Assembly: GCF_030818075.1 (NCBI RefSeq)
Contig: NZ_JAUSZZ010000001.1
Location: 1,922,001 to 1,986,000 of the forward strand
DNA from: Microbacterium proteolyticum
Lineage (GTDB): Bacteria > Actinomycetota > Actinomycetes > Actinomycetales > Microbacteriaceae
Length of the DNA stretch: 64,000 nt
Reading direction: 5' to 3'
The notes under the pieces are model-generated. The model was not told the origin of the DNA. It did no database searches and saw nothing but the letters and a program-made list of their open reading frames with translations. Position numbers and translations under genes: made by a program. This document shows, piece by piece, positions 52,559 through 61,138 of this stretch (positions are counted from its first letter, which is position 1; every line of letters begins with the position of its first letter).

Positions 52559-54735
52559 CCGAGGCCTGGCGTCAGCTGCACTGGCCGCGCCCCTTCGACG
52601 CCACCGCGGCCCTCGGGTTTCTCGAAACGCTTGCGGCGGATGAGGCGCGTGGGCCGGTGGTGTTCGAGGCCCGGAGTGAGGCTGGTGTCATCCGGCATCT
52701 GCTCGGTGGGCACCGCGTCACCGTCTCCAGCGTCGGCAGCAGCCTGCGCCGTCTCCTTCCCGGCGTCTCGGTCACGGAGCTCGATGGCGCCCGCGTCCCG
52801 GTGGAGCGGGCTGGGCGGGTGCGGATCCGTCAGCGCCACCTGGGCCTGAGTCTCGATACGTCAGGGGCGGCGCTACGCGCGCTCTACTCGGCGTTGTCGC
52901 AGGCCACCGGAAAGGGCGACGTGCTCGTGCTCCAGGTGATCCTGGGCGCAAGTGTCCCGCCGCAGCCGATGCCGGCGTTCACGCCGGACCCGAACCTGAC
53001 CATCTTCGACCTCGTCACCGTCGGCACCCGCCCCGCCCAACCCGAGGTCCGCGCTGACCTGCGCGACAAGCTCGCCCAGTACCGCTTCCGCGCCACCATC
53101 CGCGTCGGTGTCACCGCCGCCAGCCCGGTGCGCCGCCGTCTTCTGGTGCACGCTGTACTGGCAGCCCTCCGGCAACTCCAGACCGGGTCGACCCGTATTG
53201 ACCTGGTCTCCGGTCGCCCGGACCTGGTCGACTTGGCGGTCATCCCGGCGAAGAAGCCGCTGCGCCTCACCGCCGCCGAGGCCCTCTGCCTCGTCGGGTG
53301 GCCCACCGGCGACGGCCCGCTGGCGGGCATGCCGCCGATCTACCCGCGCCTACTCAGCCCGCCGACCGGGGTGACGCCCAGCATCGAGCGGGTGTTCGCC
53401 CGCACCACCGCACCCGGCCCGAGCCTCCCTGTCGGGATCTCCATGAAAGACGCCGTCCGGCACACCCACATCATGGGGCCGAACGGCGTGGGGAAGAGCA
53501 CGGTGATGGTCAACTTGATCGCCGCCGACATCGCCGCAGGCAGAAGCGTCGTCGTCATCGATGCCAAACGCGACCTCGCCATGGACACCCTCACCGTCAT
53601 CCCCGACCACCGAGCCGGGGACGTCGTCGTCCTGGACCCGATCAGCCCCGAACCGGTCGGCCTGAACCCGTTCGCCGGAGCCGGGGACGATGCGCCCCTC
53701 GTCGCCGACCGGCTCCTTGCCGTGTTTCGGAGCTTGTTCCCGTCGGCGTTCGGCCCGCGCACCAGCGACGCCGTCCACGCCTCACTCCTCACCCTCGCCG
53801 GCATGACCGGCTCCACCCTGGCCGACCTTCCCCGGCTCCTCATGGATGACCCGTTCCGTCGCCGCCACACGGCGGGACTGCCTGACCCGTCGCTGGTGGA
53901 GTTCTGGGCCCAGTACGACGCCCTTACCCCGGGCGCGAAGGCGAACATGGTCGGCCCCGTCCTGACCCGGCTGCGGCAGTTCCTGCTGCGCCCCAGCATC
54001 CGTGCCGTCCTCGACCAACCCACCCCGCGCTTCAACCTCCGCGACCTCTTCGACAAACCTCGGATCCTGATCGTCCCCCTCAACCGGGGGCTGCTCGGCC
54101 CGGTCGCCGCCGAGCTGGTCGGGTCGCTACTCGTATCGCAGCTGTGGCAGCTGACGCTGGCTCGGGCAGGGGTGCCGAAGGAGCAGCGCCGCCCGGTGTC
54201 GATCTACCTCGACGAAGCACAGATGTTCGTCAAGCAGGAGTCCGACCTCGGTGAAGCGCTGGAGCAGTCCCGGTCGATGAACGTCGCCTGGCACCTCGCC
54301 CACCAACACCGCGCCCAGCTACCGGCGAGCCTGCTGGCCGGCATCGCCGCCAACGCGCGCAACAAGATCCAGTTCCAAGCCGACCCCACCGACGCCGCCG
54401 CCGTCACCAAATACTCCTCGCTGACGCCCGAGGACGTGATGAAGCTGCCCCCGTACCACGTCTACGTCGACCTGCTCGCCGGTGGGGTGCAGTCCGGCTG
54501 GTTCTCGGCCATCACCCTGCCACCCCCAGCCGCGGTATCCCACCCGGACTGCATCCTCGCCGAAAGCCACGCCCGCTACGGCGCACACCCCACCACCACC
54601 CCCAACGACAACGACAACGATGACCCGACGGGTGAGAAAACAAGTAATGAAACCGGCATCACCCCGAGAGGTAACGGCTCGAGTGAAGTTCCGGACGACG
54701 AGCCCATCGGCCGCCGCCCACGAGGTGAAGCATGA
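52555..54735 (+). CDS. Conjugative coupling ATPase, VirD4/TraD-like
   Basis: 726 residues. The ATPase core has Walker A MGPNGVGKSTVM near residue 310, VVVIDAKRDLAMD, PISPEPVGLNPF, Walker B YLDEAQMFVKQ near 550, and HQHRAQLP-x-x-LLAGIAANARNKIQF, typical of T4SS coupling proteins. About 300 N-terminal residues are specific to the actinobacterial group, and no transmembrane helix is evident, so it may reach the membrane through the small proteins encoded upstream. It drives DNA into the transfer channel. The stop overlaps the next gene (ATGA). No relaxase gene is recognisable nearby. Confidence 0.85.
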   Translation: MTEAWRQLHWPRPFDATAALGFLETLAADEARGPVVFEARSEAGVIRHLLGGHRVTVSSVGSSLRRLLPGVSVTELDGARVPVERAGRVRIRQRHLGLSLDTSGAALRALYSALSQATGKGDVLVLQVILGASVPPQPMPAFTPDPNLTIFDLVTVGTRPAQPEVRADLRDKLAQYRFRATIRVGVTAASPVRRRLLVHAVLAALRQLQTGSTRIDLVSGRPDLVDLAVIPAKKPLRLTAAEALCLVGWPTGDGPLAGMPPIYPRLLSPPTGVTPSIERVFARTTAPGPSLPVGISMKDAVRHTHIMGPNGVGKSTVMVNLIAADIAAGRSVVVIDAKRDLAMDTLTVIPDHRAGDVVVLDPISPEPVGLNPFAGAGDDAPLVADRLLAVFRSLFPSAFGPRTSDAVHASLLTLAGMTGSTLADLPRLLMDDPFRRRHTAGLPDPSLVEFWAQYDALTPGAKANMVGPVLTRLRQFLLRPSIRAVLDQPTPRFNLRDLFDKPRILIVPLNRGLLGPVAAELVGSLLVSQLWQLTLARAGVPKEQRRPVSIYLDEAQMFVKQESDLGEALEQSRSMNVAWHLAHQHRAQLPASLLAGIAANARNKIQFQADPTDAAAVTKYSSLTPEDVMKLPPYHVYVDLLAGGVQSGWFSAITLPPPAAVSHPDCILAESHARYGAHPTTTPNDNDNDDPTGEKTSNETGITPRGNGSSEVPDDEPIGRRPRGEA

Positions 54736-55040
54736 CCGCCGAACTCGCACTCATCAGAAGAGGAGCGGGCTGTCCGGTCGCTCGTCCGGTCGACCGTCCA
54801 GTCGCCGGAACTTCGCACCCCGTTCTCCCGCGTGATCCCGGGGCTTTTGGGCCGAGTTGGGAGCGGACTACTCCGCCCCTGGCGGAGTCCCTGAACGCCC
54901 ACCAACTCGCCAAGCCCCAGGGAGACGGTCCCCACCACGGTGACGTCCATCGAGGGCACGGAGACCACGCCGACCATGACGCCCGCAGCGACCACGAAGG
55001 CCATCAAGACCGTGTCGGTTGCGAAGGGGGACGGTCATGA
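54732..55040 (+). CDS. Short hypothetical protein between coupling ATPase and replication-relaxation gene
   Basis: 102 residues, low complexity, His/Asp-rich C-terminus (HHGDVHRGHGDHADHDARSDHEGHQDR). It overlaps both neighbours by the ATGA arrangement, which supports real translation despite the odd composition. Confidence 0.5.
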   Translation: MTAELALIRRGAGCPVARPVDRPVAGTSHPVLPRDPGAFGPSWERTTPPLAESLNAHQLAKPQGDGPHHGDVHRGHGDHADHDARSDHEGHQDRVGCEGGRS

Positions 55041-55897
55041 TGATGCGCCTCCCGCGGACCGGTGCTGGACCGTCGAAGCTGGTGCTGCTGCGCACGGAGC
55101 TCTCGCCCCGTGATGACGACATCCTCCAGTTCCTGAGTACCCACCGGTACGCCACCACCACCCAGCTGCGGGACGTGTTCTTCGCCGGCCACGCCACCGC
55201 CACCGCCGGCACCCGGGCCTGCATCCGCGTCCTGCACCGGCTCCTGCACCACCGGCTGGTGGCTCGTCTGGAGCGCCGCGTCGGTGGCACCGCCCGTGGG
55301 TCCGCCGCCAGCATCTGGTACCTCGACGCCCCCGGTGAACGCCTCACCCGGCCCGAAGGTGCGCGCCGTCGCCGCTTCGCGAGCGCCTCCACCCCGTTCC
55401 TGGCCCACACCCTGGCCGTCACCGACGCCCACGTCGCCCTCATCACTGGAGCCCGCACCGGCGCCTTCACCCTCGAACGCGTCACCCTCGAGCCCGACTC
55501 GTGGCGACCATTCCTCAGCGATCGTGGTGTGGCCACCATCCTGAAGCCCGACCTCACCGTCCACCTGGCAACGGCCGAGTACGACGATCACTGGTACATC
55601 GAGGTCGACCTCGGCACCGAGAGCATCCCCGTCCTGCTCGCCAAGTGCGCCGCGTACGCCGTCTACCGTGCCACCGGCCGCGCGCAGACGGAGCACGGCG
55701 TCTTCCCCCGGGTCCTCTGGCTCCTGCCCACACCCGCCCGCACGGCCCGCCTCGAGGCGGCTATCCAGGACGACTCACGCCTCGACGACCGGCTCTTCCT
55801 CTGCACCACACCCGACCAGCTCCTCACCGTCCTCAGCGACCCGGACGATCCCGAAGACAAAGCCGCATCACCTCACCCCGAAAGGAGGACCCCATGA
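55037..55897 (+). CDS. Replication-relaxation family protein
   Basis: 286 residues. A winged-helix-like N-terminus (DILQFLSTHRYATTTQLRDVFF) is followed by the body typical of actinobacterial replication-relaxation proteins, with LAHTLAVTDAHVAL, KPDLTVHL and HWYIEVDLGTESIPVLLAKCAAYAVYR. The PD...EVDLGTE pattern resembles a PD-(D/E)xK fold. The family is thought to nick or relax plasmid and ICE DNA for transfer, so it may stand in for a missing relaxase (inference). Coupled to both neighbours by ATGA. Confidence 0.8.
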   Translation: MMMRLPRTGAGPSKLVLLRTELSPRDDDILQFLSTHRYATTTQLRDVFFAGHATATAGTRACIRVLHRLLHHRLVARLERRVGGTARGSAASIWYLDAPGERLTRPEGARRRRFASASTPFLAHTLAVTDAHVALITGARTGAFTLERVTLEPDSWRPFLSDRGVATILKPDLTVHLATAEYDDHWYIEVDLGTESIPVLLAKCAAYAVYRATGRAQTEHGVFPRVLWLLPTPARTARLEAAIQDDSRLDDRLFLCTTPDQLLTVLSDPDDPEDKAASPHPERRTP

Positions 55898-56340
55898 GCC
55901 CCGAACTGCCACCCCCGCCCGACCGCCACCCACAACCGCAAGACGGCGACGACCGCTTCGGCCCCGAAGCCGCCGCCTCCGTCGAACGATCGCTCGCGCA
56001 GCTGAAAGACCCCGACGACGCCCTCCGGATCCTGCACGGCGTGAAAGAGAACGGCGCCGCCTTCGCCGCGTACCTCCTGCTCGAGGACACCAACCTCGCC
56101 GCCGAGAACCTGACCGACACCTTCCACGACGCCTACGTCGACGCCTGGGAAACCTTCGCCGAGTTCCGCCGCGACGTCCTCGAAGGCCTTGGCTGGCTCG
56201 ACGCCGTGAAGAAGGTCATGAACGAGCAGGGGATCCCCGACGACCACCTCACCTGGAACCACACCGTTATCGACGGGCGCATCTTCGACACCTACGACAC
56301 CGTCCGCCTCGACGGCTGGTGGCACGTCTTCTACAAGTAG
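55894..56340 (+). CDS. Acidic hypothetical protein of the transfer operon
   Basis: 148 residues; ALRILHGVKENGAAFAAYLLLEDTNLAAENLTDTFHDAYVDAWETFAEFRRDVLEGLGWLD is strongly acidic and helical, then a short beta end (RIFDTYDTVRLDGWWHVFYK). The acidic, DNA-mimic-like composition and position are compatible with an antirestriction protein, but no family match is certain. ATGA overlap with the upstream gene. Confidence 0.6.
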   Translation: MSPELPPPPDRHPQPQDGDDRFGPEAAASVERSLAQLKDPDDALRILHGVKENGAAFAAYLLLEDTNLAAENLTDTFHDAYVDAWETFAEFRRDVLEGLGWLDAVKKVMNEQGIPDDHLTWNHTVIDGRIFDTYDTVRLDGWWHVFYK

Positions 56341-56455
56341 AGACTTCCGGCCCCGGTGACGGGGGCGGGTACCGGCTCGCCCACCGGGTGAGGAAAAACT
56401 AAACAGACCGGAAACACCCCGGCGGCCCCGGCCGACCTCATGAAAGGAGGCGACC

Positions 56456-56836
56456 ATGCAAAGCACCAACACCAACAAGACAGGTTCGGACAGGAGGGAC
56501 GACGAGGTCGCCGCCTTGATCCTCATCGAGAACACGCTGACCGGACGATCACCAGCCCGGTACGGAAGCCTCACGGTTGACGAACAGTGCGAGATCGCAG
56601 AAGCCGAAGCCCAGCGCCACGGCCTGAATCTCCGTCGTCTAATCACCCTGTGGGACGTCCCACGCTGGGACCGGGGATCGCGCCTGACCAACATGCTCGA
56701 CTGCATCAAGGAGCAACCCGCGCACATCCTCATCGTGCCGAGCCCCTTGTACCGCGGATTCACGAAGACCGCCATCAGAAAGCACCAACGCGTGCTCGAA
56801 CGACACGGCACCACTCTCCTGATCGCGGAGCAGTGA
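56456..56836 (+). CDS. Small hypothetical protein upstream of the integrase
   Basis: 126 residues with a good ribosome site (GAAAGGAGG). The centre and C-terminus (NLRRLITLWDVPRWDRGSRLTNMLDCIKEQPAHILIVPSPLYRGF) have an alpha/beta look resembling the resolvase fold without its catalytic serine. Role unknown; possibly a recombination accessory. Confidence 0.5.
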   Translation: MQSTNTNKTGSDRRDDEVAALILIENTLTGRSPARYGSLTVDEQCEIAEAEAQRHGLNLRRLITLWDVPRWDRGSRLTNMLDCIKEQPAHILIVPSPLYRGFTKTAIRKHQRVLERHGTTLLIAEQ

Positions 56837-56847
56837 GGTCACCCCGC

Positions 56848-56879
56848 GGGGCCAGACGCGCAGCCAGCCGCCTGGCCCC
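56848..56879 (+). terminator. Hairpin at the end of the transfer operon
   Basis: Stem GGGGCCAG / CTGGCCCC with a 16-nt loop, shortly after the stop at 56836. Not followed by a strong T-run. Confidence 0.45.
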
Positions 56880-57036
56880 ACGCCCCATCACGGCACCACC
56901 CGGGCCTGCTACCGGCTGGGTTTTTCCCCAGATGATGATGCAAATTCCACATCACCACACATCTCGACTTAAGAGGTGAAGTGAGCGTAAATCAAGGAGC
57001 TACGTCCGCCACGAAGCGGGCAGAAAGGAGGCACTT

Positions 57037-58884
57037 ATGATGCATGAAACTTCCGCAACCACGACCGACGTGGATCACTCGCCGGAGCGTGGCGCCCAGG
57101 TCGTGGACATCGAGCGTTTCGCGAACGCGCCGCAGATGCGTCGCGGCAGAACTCAGGGCAGCACGGCAACTGGAGTACCAGGTGCTGAGCGGGGGGTGCG
57201 CGCCGTCGTCTACCTTCGCGTAAGCAGCAAAAAACAAGTAGACACGGACTACGACCCGGAGGGCATCTCACTGCCCGCGCAGCGTCTGGCGTGCCACAAG
57301 AAGGTCGAGCAGATGGGGCTCGAGATCGTGGGGGAGTACGTCGACGCGGGGCTGTCCGGCACCGAGGCCGCCGGTCGCCCGTGCTTCCAGCAGATGCTCG
57401 AACGCATTCGCGCCGAGCGAGACGTCGACTACGTCATCGTCTACAAGCTGTCCCGCCTCCACCGGAATCGGTACGACGAAGCCTTCACCATGATGCAGTT
57501 GCAGCAGCGCGGCGTCACTCTAGTCTCGGCGACGGAAAGTATTGATGGCAGCCCGGTAGGTCAGCTCATGCAGGGCATCCTATCGGCCTTCAACCAGTAC
57601 CGCTCTGCGGAGGATGGCGCGGATATCGCCTACAAGCTGGGCGAGAAGGCCAAGAAGGGCGGCACCGTTTTCATGGCGCCGCTTGGATACATAAACACCG
57701 GGGAGAGGGTCGCGGACCGCGAGATCCGAGTGGTGAAGCCCGACCCCGACCGAGCCCACCTGATCAAGCTGGCCTTTGAGCTCTACGCGACGGGAAGCTA
57801 CAGCATTCCGGCGCTGGCCGACGAGCTGTACCTGCGGGGGCTCACGACGCGGGCATCCGCGCGTCGGTCGTCCAAGCAGCTCTCCGACAACCAGCTGCTA
57901 CGACTGCTGCAAGATCCGTACTACCTCGGCTTCACCCGCTTCAAAGGCGACATCTACCCAGGGCGTCACGAGCCGCTCGTAGATGGTGACCTCTTCGGCC
58001 GTGTACAAGACGTTGTTGCAGCTCGGGCAACGGGGGAGCGGCAGCGTGTTCATCATCACTACTTGAAGAGCACCCTGTACTGCGGTCACTGCTTCGCAAC
58101 CGACAAGACATACGGGCGCGTGATCATCGCGCACGTCAACGGCCGCGGCGGGACGTACGACTACTTCTTCTGCCGCCGGAGCCAGGAGAAGTTGTGCGAT
58201 GCGCCGTACATGCAGATGGCTCGCATCGAGGATGCAGTCGAACGGTACTGGGGGCGCCTCCGGGTCAGCGCTGGCTTCATCGAGGCAGCTCGTGCCGGAC
58301 TACGCCGAACGGTCGAGAGCGATCAAGCGACTGCACGGTCGCTGCACACGCAACTGACCGAGAATTTGCAAAAGCTGGCGCAGCAGGAGGAGAACCTCGT
58401 CGATCTGGCCGCCGATGGCACGTTACCCCGCGAAGTCGTGCAGAAGCGTATGAACGGCATCCTCCGCAACCGGGCGGCGATGAGTGCGCGCCTCGAGAAG
58501 ACGGAGCAGAAACTGTCAGCGGTCGTCGACTATCTCGACGCGGCGCTCTCGCTTCTAGCGCGGCCGGGGGAGTTGTACGCAAACGCGACCGACGAACAGC
58601 GCCGGATGCTGAACCAGGCCGTCTTTTCACGCATCTACGTGCATGTTGATGAGGTGACCGAGGTTGAGTTCAACGAACCGTTCGACATGCTCATGGCAGC
58701 AGGGGAGCTGTTCGACAACCCAACGAAAACCGCCCCTGAGGACAGGGGCGGGGATGTTTCTACGGAGGCAGCGACTCTCGCGAACATCGCTCTCGGCGAT
58801 ATTTCGAGTAACGCTGATGTGGTGGGCCCCGTGGGGCTCGAACCCACGACCCGCGGATTAAAAGTCCGATGCTCTACCGACTGA
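57037..58884 (+). CDS. Large serine integrase; its 3' end runs into tRNA-Lys
   Basis: Site-specific recombinase of the large serine family that integrates and excises the island. 615 residues: resolvase domain (55-200) with the catalytic serine S63 in VYLRVSSKK and the YKLSRLHRNR segment; recombinase domain (about 215-330); zinc ribbon (CGHC...FCRR...LCDAP) near 345-390; coiled coil (LHTQLTENLQKLAQQEENL) near 435-500. The ATG at 57037 has AAAGGAGG. The last 17 residues (PVGLEPTTRGL...) are the antisense of tRNA-Lys. The codons before it match the left end repeat, so the C-terminus depends on integration state. Confidence 0.93.
   Translation: MMHETSATTTDVDHSPERGAQVVDIERFANAPQMRRGRTQGSTATGVPGAERGVRAVVYLRVSSKKQVDTDYDPEGISLPAQRLACHKKVEQMGLEIVGEYVDAGLSGTEAAGRPCFQQMLERIRAERDVDYVIVYKLSRLHRNRYDEAFTMMQLQQRGVTLVSATESIDGSPVGQLMQGILSAFNQYRSAEDGADIAYKLGEKAKKGGTVFMAPLGYINTGERVADREIRVVKPDPDRAHLIKLAFELYATGSYSIPALADELYLRGLTTRASARRSSKQLSDNQLLRLLQDPYYLGFTRFKGDIYPGRHEPLVDGDLFGRVQDVVAARATGERQRVHHHYLKSTLYCGHCFATDKTYGRVIIAHVNGRGGTYDYFFCRRSQEKLCDAPYMQMARIEDAVERYWGRLRVSAGFIEAARAGLRRTVESDQATARSLHTQLTENLQKLAQQEENLVDLAADGTLPREVVQKRMNGILRNRAAMSARLEKTEQKLSAVVDYLDAALSLLARPGELYANATDEQRRMLNQAVFSRIYVHVDEVTEVEFNEPFDMLMAAGELFDNPTKTAPEDRGGDVSTEAATLANIALGDISSNADVVGPVGLEPTTRGLKVRCSTD
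58765..58826. repeat. Right end repeat of the island (attR candidate)
   Basis: Direct 62-bp partner of 17399-17460 (5 mismatches, none in the last 6 bases). It ends within the 3' terminus of tRNA-Lys including the CCA, so integration there leaves the tRNA intact. The crossover probably lies in the shared GTGGTGGG. Confidence 0.7.
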
Positions 58885-58895
58885 GCTAGAGGCCC
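58823..58895 (-). tRNA. tRNA-Lys (anticodon TTT), island attachment gene
   Basis: 73-nt cloverleaf on the minus strand: acceptor GGGCCTC with GGGGCCC, D-arm GCTCAGTCGGTAGAGC, anticodon loop CTTTTAA, T-arm GTGGGTTCGAGCCCCAC. CCA is encoded (58820-58822). The integrase gene reads through it on the other strand as far as 58884. Confidence 0.95.
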
Positions 58896-59559
58896 TCGGC
58901 ATCCACCCTACCGGCCACGGCGGGACGTTCGTGTTCACCGGGCATGCATCCCGCCGTGCCCGGATGCCGCCATCACCGAGGGGACGACACGACCCGGATC
59001 GGTCGTGCTCCGCCCACCGCGCGTCACGGCGCGTCCGCGCGACAGCCCGGAACAGGTATGCCCGCCCCGCGTGACCGGCGTGACCGGCGTGACCGGCGCG
59101 CCCGCGCGACAGCCCGGAACAGGTATGCCCACCCGGCGTCACGGCGCGTCCGCGCGACAGCCCGGAAGAGCGATGCCCGCCCCGCGTCACCGGCGCCTCC
59201 GCGCGACGACCGGAACAGGTGCGCCCCCGACGCCGATGAGCCCACCGGCGGGGGCCTGCAGGGCGCGAGCGCTCGCTCTGCGACGTCGGCGACGAGCAGC
59301 ACGGTCGCACCCGTCCCGGCGGAGCCAAGAACGGGGGATGCCGCCGGGGGCGCCGCCGGGGAGACGACACCGATCGGACCGGCGGTCGCGGTGCCGGTGA
59401 GAAGGGCTGCCACGACCACGACGCGCCGGTGGCATCCGGTGCACCTCGCACACGAACGAGAGCGAGCGCCGAACCCCCTCGCCTGGGGTCCGGCGCTCGC
59501 CGTCAGGGTCGGTCGATCATCGACCGATCGAAAACGCGATGACTCGCGCTTCCGAGGAC
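58896..59559. other. 664-bp gap with minisatellite, no convincing gene
   Basis: Contains the repeats described at 59030-59220 and an imperfect hairpin at 59464-59498 that could end fasciclin transcription. Long open frames on both strands are shadows of GC-rich repeat DNA. Confidence 0.55.
59030..59220. repeat. Degenerate minisatellite, about 48-bp unit
   Basis: Four units share CCGCGCGACAGCCCGGAACA-like cores beginning near 59035, 59102, 59150 and 59199 (spacings about 67, 48 and 49). The first unit is longer because of a three-fold 9-bp repeat (GTGACCGGC) at about 59071-59097. Confidence 0.75.
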
Positions 59560-60231
59560 TTACATCGGGGGCATCAGCACCGTGTCGATGAGGTAGACCG
59601 TGGCGTTGGCGGTCTGGACGCCACCGCAGATCACGTTGGCGTCGTTGACCGTGATCGAGTCGCCCGAGCCGGCGACCGTGACGTCCTGGCCCTCGACGGT
59701 GGTCTGTGCGCCGTCGATGTCGTCGGGCGCGATCTGTCCGGGGACCACGTGGTACGTGAGGATCTTGGTCAGCAGGTCGGTGTCGGTCTTGAGCGTCTCG
59801 ATGGTGGCGGAGTCGATCTTCGCGAACGCGTCGTCGGTGGGAGCGAAGACGGTGAACTCGGCGCCGTTCAGCGTGTCGACCAGGTTCACGTTGGGGTTCA
59901 GCTGACCGCTGACGGCCGCGGTGAGCGTGGTGAGCAGCGGGTTGTTCGAGGCGGCGACGGCGACCGGGTCGGCGGCCATGCCCTCGACCGAGCCCGCACC
60001 CGAGGGAACGGCGGCGGCGTAGTCCGCGCAGCCGGGGCCGACGAGGTTGGCGGCCGGGTCCATCGCGGACGACGAGGCCGACATCGAGGGCGACGCCTCC
60101 ATGGAGGGGGCGGTGCTCTCTTCGGTGGTCGAGCCACCCGAGGTGGTGCCGCCCGAACAGGCGGTGAGAGCGAAGGCCGAACCCAGAACGAGGGCGAGAC
60201 CGGCGACGACAGGCTTCTTGGTGGTGAGCAT
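59560..60231 (-). CDS. Fasciclin-domain lipoprotein (MPT70/MPT83-like)
   Basis: Surface protein of 223 residues. Signal with lipobox FALTACSGG; a Ser/Thr/Met-rich linker; one FAS1 domain (about 85-223) with H1 [14 protein letters not shown] and H2-type [11 protein letters not shown]. Its likely role is adhesion or sensing at the envelope. It is divergent from sigK-rskA, which in mycobacteria controls mpt70 and mpt83. A candidate SigK-like promoter lies upstream (see 60248-60275). The ribosome site GGAGG precedes the ATG. Confidence 0.9.
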   Translation of the reverse strand: MLTTKKPVVAGLALVLGSAFALTACSGGTTSGGSTTEESTAPSMEASPSMSASSSAMDPAANLVGPGCADYAAAVPSGAGSVEGMAADPVAVAASNNPLLTTLTAAVSGQLNPNVNLVDTLNGAEFTVFAPTDDAFAKIDSATIETLKTDTDLLTKILTYHVVPGQIAPDDIDGAQTTVEGQDVTVAGSGDSITVNDANVICGGVQTANATVYLIDTVLMPPM

Positions 60232-60247
60232 GACATTCCTCCGTATC

Positions 60248-60275
60248 GTTCGGATCGCCTCTGCGACCCGTCAGG
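60248..60275 (-). promoter_or_regulatory. Possible SigK-type promoter of the fasciclin gene
   Basis: On the minus strand CCTGAC (60275-60270), 16 nt, then CCGAAC (60253-60248), against the mycobacterial SigK consensus CCATCC and CCGAAT. The -10 match is 5/6 and the -35 only 3/6, so it is tentative. Confidence 0.3.
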
Positions 60276-60418
60276 ACACCCCGGTGCGAGGGGCGGTGAG
60301 CCGTGGAGCGGCTTACACAGGGTCTTCGAGACCCCCCGGGGAACGGATTGGAGAATCTCCCGGATCGAGGTGCCCCGCCGCCCTTCGGGTGCCGAAAAAG
60401 GCCCGGTCGGAGCCTATT

Positions 60419-60438
60419 AAATATTCGTCCGAATATTT
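60419..60438. promoter_or_regulatory. AT-rich palindrome in the fasciclin/sigK divergent region
   Basis: Perfect 9-bp arms AAATATTCG-TC-CGAATATTT in otherwise GC-rich DNA, 101 bp before the sigK start. Likely an operator for an unidentified regulator. Confidence 0.5.
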
Positions 60439-60538
60439 TCTCATCCCCGTCTCGCTGTCTGCCCGCAGGGCGGATCCGCAGAGCCCGTCCCGTCCGTTCC
60501 CCGCGCCCGTACAGGAAACGCATGGGCTGTACGGAATG

Positions 60539-61138
60539 ATGGATGCCATGGTGATCGACGGATTCGATATGCCCGATGAGGGGCTCGAGAAGATCGATCA
60601 CATCGGCATCCTGTTGCAGCGCGTCGCCGGGGGTGACCGTTCGGCCTTCGCCGAGGTGTACGACTCTCTCGCGCCGCGTGCGTTCGGTCTCATCCTGCGC
60701 GTGCTCGTCGACCGATCGCAGAGCGAAGAGGTGCTGCAGGAGGTCTTCCTCGAAATCTGGCAATCCGCCGCGCGTTTCACTCCGAACAGAGGTCAGGGGA
60801 GGTCGTGGGTGCTCACGATCGCGCACCGGCGAGCGGTGGACCGCGTGCGGTCGTCGCAGTCGAGTGCTGATCGTGATGTGCGCGCGGGCTTCCGCGATAT
60901 GGACGTCGCGTACGACCATGTCTCCGAGCGAGTCGAACTGAAGATGGAAGGGCGGCGCGTCGTCGATGCACTGGCGACGCTCCCCGATGCCCAGAAGGAA
61001 GCGCTCACGCTGGCCTACTTCGGTGGGTACAGCCAGAGCGAGATCGCTACCCTCGTCGGGGCGCCGCTCGGTACGGTCAAAACACGGATGCGCGATGGCC
61101 TGTCGCGTTTGAGGATGGAGATGGGGGTGGACAAGTGA
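60539..61138 (+). CDS. sigK: ECF sigma factor SigK
   Basis: Extracytoplasmic-function sigma factor of 199 residues. Region 2 holds FAEVYDSLAPRAFGLILRVL, VLQEVFLEIWQSAARF and GRSWVLTIAHRRAVDRVRS; region 4 holds LPDAQKEALTLAYFGGYSQSEIATLVGAPLGTVKTRMRDGLSRLR. It matches the mycobacterial SigK group and is followed by its anti-sigma factor (GTGA overlap) with a fasciclin target gene divergent. Several ATGs cluster at the start (60536, 60539, 60548); the choice of 60539 is uncertain. Confidence 0.88.
   Translation: MDAMVIDGFDMPDEGLEKIDHIGILLQRVAGGDRSAFAEVYDSLAPRAFGLILRVLVDRSQSEEVLQEVFLEIWQSAARFTPNRGQGRSWVLTIAHRRAVDRVRSSQSSADRDVRAGFRDMDVAYDHVSERVELKMEGRRVVDALATLPDAQKEALTLAYFGGYSQSEIATLVGAPLGTVKTRMRDGLSRLRMEMGVDK

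Noticed and set aside
17399..58826. Treating the 62-bp repeats as chance similarity of two unrelated genes
   Set aside because: One copy ends exactly at a tRNA 3' end next to a serine integrase, and both are in the same reading frame; an attachment-site origin explains this better.
58824..58884. C-terminal residues PVGLEPTTRGL of the integrase as a real domain
   Set aside because: They are the antisense translation of tRNA-Lys. The natural end of the protein in the circular element is probably the HTH region at 17456-18040.
59041..59220. CRISPR-like array
   Set aside because: Units are degenerate, spacing is irregular and the intervening sequence is itself repeated; no cas genes are present.
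59024..60919. 631-codon open frame on the minus strand across fasciclin and sigK
   Set aside because: Low-complexity shadow of the real fasciclin frame and antisense to sigK; no start signal or domain.
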